From: Cytophagales bacterium
GTDB lineage: Bacteria; Bacteroidota; Bacteroidia; Cytophagales; Microscillaceae
Direction: 5' to 3'
Length of the DNA: 64,000 nucleotides
Assembly: GCA_013298075.1 (NCBI GenBank)
Contig: JAAFJG010000021.1
Span: forward strand, 1-64,000
Part shown: piece after piece, positions 60,187 to 64,000 of the stretch
How the letters are laid out: the number at the start of each line of letters is the position of its first letter
How positions within the stretch are numbered: position 1 is the stretch's first letter
The notes under the pieces: model-generated
What the model was told of the DNA's origin: nothing
Seen by the model: the letters and a program-made list of their open reading frames with translations, nothing else
The model's database searches: none
Program-made: the position numbers and the translations under genes

Positions 60187-60600
60187 ATGAAAAAAGACAT
60201 CGAATTTCCATTGGTAGAAGGCGTAAGTATCGTAATTGCCCGCGAAAAAAATGAAATCAATCAAGACGAATGGAAAGCATACCTTATCAATGAAAATAAA
60301 GAAGAATTAAATACTATTTTTATTACTTCACAAGGATATGCGAGCAGCGAAATTGGTACTGAATACATCGAAAAAACGTCTATTTTGCGTCATGCTATTC
60401 CAAAATTAGCGAGTAGAGATTATGCAATGATAGAAATTTTGAGCGATGAGGTGTTTCGATTGAATAATGAATTTTGGGTTAGTTATTATATTGGTGATAA
60501 ATTATATGATAAAAAATTTATCTTTTTGCCTTCTACCATTCAAGAAAAAAACTTGCAAAAAATTCCAATGCTAAATATGGAAGGTATTTTACATAAATAA
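60187..60600 (+). CDS. Conserved-looking cytoplasmic protein of unknown function
   Basis: The 137-residue protein has no signal or membrane segment. It looks like a compact alpha/beta fold: FPLVEGVSIVIAREKNE, then a central acidic/hydrophobic stretch and DKLYDKKFIFLPSTIQEKN near the C terminus. No catalytic motif is seen. It is a single-gene transcript ending in a good terminator. I do not recognise the family. Confidence 0.7.
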   Translation: MKKDIEFPLVEGVSIVIAREKNEINQDEWKAYLINENKEELNTIFITSQGYASSEIGTEYIEKTSILRHAIPKLASRDYAMIEILSDEVFRLNNEFWVSYYIGDKLYDKKFIFLPSTIQEKNLQKIPMLNMEGILHK

Positions 60601-60609
60601 TAAAAAAAA

Positions 60610-60643
60610 AGAGAATTATTGTTTAGATAATTCTCTTTTTTTT
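60610..60643 (+). terminator. Terminator
   Basis: AGAGAATTAT pairs perfectly with ATAATTCTCT around a 7-base loop, followed by a T run, 9 bp after the stop of the 137-residue gene. Confidence 0.85.
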
Positions 60644-60715
60644 ATGATTTGAGGAAGAAAAAATTATGGTTAGCTGAATATTTTAAAATTGAACATTTTA
60701 AAATTAGTCTTCAAT

Positions 60716-62122
60716 TTAGTATTGATCTTCTTCAGTAAGATTTAAAATGAAATCCTCTCTTTGTTTGCGATTTTCTTTTAGTATCTCTGTAAATTGTTCA
60801 GAACTTATTTGGTGTGTTGTTCTAGGAACTAATTCTGCTATCACACGTAAGACACTTCTTATGTTTGCTATTTGAGCTATTTCATTCATATTAGCACCTT
60901 TATTTGCATTCATATTTTTGATAGCTATTTCTTTCAAAATAGATTTTGGAAATTGACCATAAAAAGGCATACCAACTACTAATATTTCGATGGCTGCATA
61001 TTCAACATCTTCATCAGTAATCTTAAATTCGTTTGTTTTTGACAATTTATTTTTAATCGCCTGCCAAGTTAGGTCATTTTTTACTTGAATTAATAACTTA
61101 TCTATGTCTTCCTCGTTCAATTTTACAGTTTTTGTCGTTCCCTTGGTGCCTTTTTCATAACTATCATAAATATATTGTCTAACAGCTTTTTCAGACATTT
61201 CCAAAGATACACTTTCAAGCATTTTAGCGTTTAATGAGGCTATAAAATCGTCATCCGCTAATTCTTGATAATCTTTTCGCATTTCCTCTTTAACGGTTGC
61301 TTTAAATTCTTCTTCCGAGTTTATTTCTTGTTTAGGAAATTGTTCTTTGAAGAACTCTTCATTTAATTGCGGAAATATTTTATCTTCAATAGTAGTGATT
61401 TTGATAGAAACTTCACCCGCTAATATTTCTTCTTTTTCTTCTTCTGTTGATTCTTGGAAAAAATATTGGTATGTATCAGGCAAAAATACGTCTGCTACTT
61501 TTAAGTTATCAGCCACAAAACCTGTTTCTTTTCCAACAAAAAATTCGGTATATTTTTCAGTTAAATCTCCTGCGGAAATTTTTGTTTCATCTAATATTTC
61601 TGTACCATTCAATATTTCGATATATAATTGGCTTGATGCTGTTACTATATCTGTAGGCACTAAGCTCATTCGTTTTTCTAATATATCTTTTATGCTATCT
61701 TCAACTTTAGCGTCTGATACTTCAATTTCATATTTATCTAATAAAATATTTGATAAATCTAATTCGAAATCAGATGTAAATGCTATTTCAAATACTAGCT
61801 CAAATTCGGTTTGTTTTACCCAATCTACTGCTGGGCTTTCTTCAGATAAAGATAAACCACCTATTATATTTAAGTCTTGTTCTTTAAAATAGTCATCACA
61901 TTTATGATTGATTACGTGAAAAACGACCTCAGAAACTACACTCCCACCATACATTTTTTTTATCATTTGAGGTGGTACTTTTCCCGGTCTGAATCCATTT
62001 ATTTGTGCAGTTTTAGCAAGTTTTTTTAGTTCTGCATTTAATTCTTTTTCATAATCAGCTGCAGCAACTTTGACAGTAATTTTTCCTTCTGTTGTACTTT
62101 TTCTATCTAAAATAAATTCCAT
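60716..62122 (-). CDS. tig: Trigger factor (ribosome-associated chaperone)
   Basis: Trigger factor binds ribosomal protein L23 near the exit tunnel and shields new chains. The 468-residue protein has the N-terminal ribosome-binding domain (about 1-130) with the signature INGFRPGKVPPQMIKKMYG (about 41-59). The middle region (about 155-240) replaces the usual peptidyl-prolyl isomerase domain with a diverged form, as often in Bacteroidota. The helical C-terminal chaperone domain (about 250-440) follows. Typical clpP and clpX neighbours are absent. Confidence 0.93.
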   Translation of the reverse strand: MEFILDRKSTTEGKITVKVAAADYEKELNAELKKLAKTAQINGFRPGKVPPQMIKKMYGGSVVSEVVFHVINHKCDDYFKEQDLNIIGGLSLSEESPAVDWVKQTEFELVFEIAFTSDFELDLSNILLDKYEIEVSDAKVEDSIKDILEKRMSLVPTDIVTASSQLYIEILNGTEILDETKISAGDLTEKYTEFFVGKETGFVADNLKVADVFLPDTYQYFFQESTEEEKEEILAGEVSIKITTIEDKIFPQLNEEFFKEQFPKQEINSEEEFKATVKEEMRKDYQELADDDFIASLNAKMLESVSLEMSEKAVRQYIYDSYEKGTKGTTKTVKLNEEDIDKLLIQVKNDLTWQAIKNKLSKTNEFKITDEDVEYAAIEILVVGMPFYGQFPKSILKEIAIKNMNANKGANMNEIAQIANIRSVLRVIAELVPRTTHQISSEQFTEILKENRKQREDFILNLTEEDQY

Positions 62123-62165
62123 TTGAATAATATAAAAAATGTGATGTTTTGAATAAATTAAAATT

Positions 62166-62192
62166 AAAAAACCTCAACCCAAAAGGTTGAGG
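62166..62192 (-). terminator. Terminator of the tRNA-Leu gene
   Basis: CCTCAACC pairs with GGTTGAGG around a short loop. On the minus strand TTTTTTAATTTT follows. It stands 19 bp beyond the tRNA. Confidence 0.8.
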
Positions 62193-62210
62193 TCGTTAAA
62201 TATCTTTGAG

Positions 62211-62292
62211 TACGAATGAAGGGACTCGAACCCCCACGCCTCGCGGCACTAGATCCTAAGTCTAGTGTGGCTACCAGTTACACCACATTCGC
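62211..62292 (-). tRNA. tRNA-Leu (anticodon UAG)
   Basis: Read on the minus strand the acceptor arms are GCGAATG and CATTCGT (with a G-U closing pair), followed by discriminator A. The anticodon stem CTAGA/TCTAG encloses the loop CTTAGGA, giving anticodon TAG (UAG), which reads CUA and other CUN leucine codons. The variable arm is long (about 13 bases), as in class II tRNAs, and the T loop is TTCGAGT. CCA is not encoded and must be added. A rho-independent terminator follows. Confidence 0.95.
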
Positions 62293-62373
62293 AAATTTTG
62301 AGTATGCAAAGTTAAAATACATATTTTTAAATTCCAAATTTTTTTAGTATTTTTTTAGTATTTTTTTTAAACC

Positions 62374-64000
62374 TTAAAAAATATCTTTGAATAAAGGCAA
62401 AGTAAAATAAAATTGTGTTCCTTCATTTTCTTTACTTTCTACCCAAATTTTTCCGTCATTTTTTTCTATAAAATCTCTACAAAGCATCAAACCTAAGCCT
62501 GTTCCTTTTTCTCCTGATGTTCCTTTTTGCGTAAAACCTTTGTTTCCAAATAATTTATCTACATTTTTAGAGGCAACTCCTACGCCTGTATCTGCGACAC
62601 ATATTTGTATATAGGTATCTTTTTCTATGGCTGAAATAGAAATTGTATCTTTTGGTCTGCAAAATTTGATAGCATTATTCGTTAAATTTCGAATCACCAA
62701 ATCAACCATATTTTTATCTGCAAAAGTAAATAAAGATTTTTCCACGTTATTTTCTAATACAATTTGTTTATTTTGAGCAGATTTATCAAAAAGTTTAAAA
62801 TTATCTTCTATCAATTCTTGGATATCAAAATTTTTTTTATCAATATTTTGTCCTTGCATCTGGCTTTTTGCCCAAATCAATAAGTTTTGTAATAAATCAG
62901 CACTTACATTGATAGTTTTGGTTAAATCAGGTATCAATTCCATAAATTCGTCTGCCTCTATCAAACCCGAATCTAAAATTCCTAACACGCTTTGTACTTG
63001 TGCGAGTGGTGCGCGTAAGTCGTGAGAAATAATCGAGAATAATTGGTCTTTAAAAAGCCCCATTTCTTTTAAATTTTCTGCTTGTGAAGCTAATTCTTCG
63101 TTTTGTTGGTCAATTTCAACATTTTTTTTATTGAGTTCATTATTTAATGTTTGTTTTTCTGTCCAGTTTTTATAAAATATATAAGCCAAAATACACAAAA
63201 ATAACATAATCAACAAAATGGTATAAATTACCCATTGTTGTTGTTGTAATTTAGTTTGGGTTTGAGCATCTTTTGTTTTTTGTTCAGAAATTAGTAATTT
63301 TTCTTTTTGTTGGTATTCAAATTTTGCGGCAAAAGATGCGTTATTTCTTTCAATATCATCATTATAAATACTATCTTTGTAGGCATAATGTAAATCTTGA
63401 TATTTGACAGCATTGTCAAAATCTTTTTTGGCTAGATAAATTTTTTGGTATAATTTATAAATATGTACTTTTTGTCTTTTATTGCCTCTTTTATTGACAT
63501 ATTTTTCTGATAATTGGGTATAATAAAAAGAACTATCCAAATCTATTTTGAAAAAAATATTTGCCATTGTTTGATAATGCTCATCAATAAAAGGTTTATT
63601 AGGGGCATTATTTATGATTCGAATGGCTTTGTGCATATATTGAATTGCTTCTCTATCCTTTCCCATTTTATTATAAATACTAGCAATATCTCTAATACTA
63701 TTGGCAATATTTCTAATTTCTTTTGCTTTTTGACGCATTATGAGTGCATTTTTTGCATAATCTAACGCTTTTTGATATTCTTTCAATTCCAAATAAACCC
63801 ATGAAAGATGTGTATTGATATAGCCCATTCCTTCATAATTATTGAGTTTTGTGAATATTTTAAGTCCTTTTTCAAAATATTCTATAGCCAAGATATATTT
63901 TTTTTGATATAAATTAGTTACTCCAAAATTATCATAACAAAAACCAACGCCTTCCTCATAATCAATTTTTTGTGATAAAATCAATGCTTTTTGAATCCAT
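62374..64000 (-). CDS. TPR-containing sensor histidine kinase (5' part outside the window)
   Basis: The frame is open to the right edge, so the N terminus is missing. Visible are TPR repeats (about the first 200 residues: ALDYAKNALIMRQ, EYFEKGLKIFTKL), a single membrane helix (WVIYTILLIMLFLCILAYIFY), a coiled coil, then HisKA with the phospho-acceptor histidine (FSIISHDLRAPLAQ). The ATPase domain has NLTNNAIKFC, DTGVGV and GTGLGLMLCRDF. This layout, TPR, one helix, kinase, is common in Bacteroidota. No response regulator is visible nearby. An upstream periplasmic TPR domain may bind a protein or ligand. Confidence 0.9.
   Translation of the reverse strand, partial: WIQKALILSQKIDYEEGVGFCYDNFGVTNLYQKKYILAIEYFEKGLKIFTKLNNYEGMGYINTHLSWVYLELKEYQKALDYAKNALIMRQKAKEIRNIANSIRDIASIYNKMGKDREAIQYMHKAIRIINNAPNKPFIDEHYQTMANIFFKIDLDSSFYYTQLSEKYVNKRGNKRQKVHIYKLYQKIYLAKKDFDNAVKYQDLHYAYKDSIYNDDIERNNASFAAKFEYQQKEKLLISEQKTKDAQTQTKLQQQQWVIYTILLIMLFLCILAYIFYKNWTEKQTLNNELNKKNVEIDQQNEELASQAENLKEMGLFKDQLFSIISHDLRAPLAQVQSVLGILDSGLIEADEFMELIPDLTKTINVSADLLQNLLIWAKSQMQGQNIDKKNFDIQELIEDNFKLFDKSAQNKQIVLENNVEKSLFTFADKNMVDLVIRNLTNNAIKFCRPKDTISISAIEKDTYIQICVADTGVGVASKNVDKLFGNKGFTQKGTSGEKGTGLGLMLCRDFIEKNDGKIWVESKENEGTQFYFTLPLFKDIF

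Overview
The window is strongly A+T-rich DNA from a member of the Bacteroidota, most likely a Cytophagia/Cytophagales-type gliding or surface-associated bacterium. This rests on three things. Many genes have Bacteroidota-type promoters (TTTG or TTG, 19-20 bp, then TAnnTTTG). There is a giant secreted protein with a type IX secretion (T9SS) type B C-terminal domain beside a PorP/SprF-like barrel. The family set (SiaB/SiaC, TonB-dependent receptor with carboxypeptidase-regulatory plug, LolE-like permease, RsfS-FtsH) is typical of the phylum. No rRNA, CRISPR array, prophage or complete insertion sequence was seen. One tRNA-Leu is present.

Layout. 1-6.6 kb: a LuxE-type acyltransferase, a TPR-adenylate cyclase, a lone receiver domain, a repeat-rich patch with an HNH protein and an Rpn-type nuclease, and a SiaB-SiaC kinase/phosphoprotein pair. 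7-14.4 kb: a secreted transglutaminase-fold protein, an XRE regulator with two palindromic operators, a Sel1-repeat protein, a LolE-like permease, a GNAT acetyltransferase and PurM. 14.6-21.2 kb: a sensor kinase, PBP1C, an RsmI-like methyltransferase and two tandem J-domain proteins. 22-24.5 kb: a nuclease-methyltransferase fusion, a candidate single-chain restriction-modification or defence enzyme, with a small partner gene. 24.7-36.7 kb: FtsH, RsfS, several secreted proteins of unknown role, a Nudix hydrolase, a His-rich NosL-like lipoprotein, NuoB overlapping GDP-fucose synthase, a Wzx-type flippase and RadC. 37-44 kb: a three-gene cell-surface operon with the 1538-residue T9SS type B protein and a PorP-TSP3-OmpA fusion. 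44.7-64 kb: RecQ, an OmpA/proline-rich pair, GtrA and RfbC, a TonB receptor divergent from a GH1 beta-glucosidase, MreC, an EamA transporter, SufB, trigger factor, tRNA-Leu and a TPR histidine kinase that runs off the window.

How the genes work together. Much of the window serves the cell envelope: peptidoglycan (PBP1C, MreC, OmpA domains), surface sugars (Fcl, RfbC, GtrA, flippase), outer-membrane transport (TonB receptor, LolE-like) and T9SS surface display. Signalling is the second theme: cAMP, a receiver, SiaB/SiaC and two histidine kinases. Several housekeeping genes (nuoB, sufB, mreC) stand apart from their usual operon partners.

The most distinctive DNA-level property is the density of short dispersed repeats: at least four families, some with terminal inverted repeats and one forming 21-bp tandem arrays of 1, 3 or 5 units. 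A run of ten G residues early in the giant surface gene, in otherwise A+T-rich DNA, suggests phase-variable expression.
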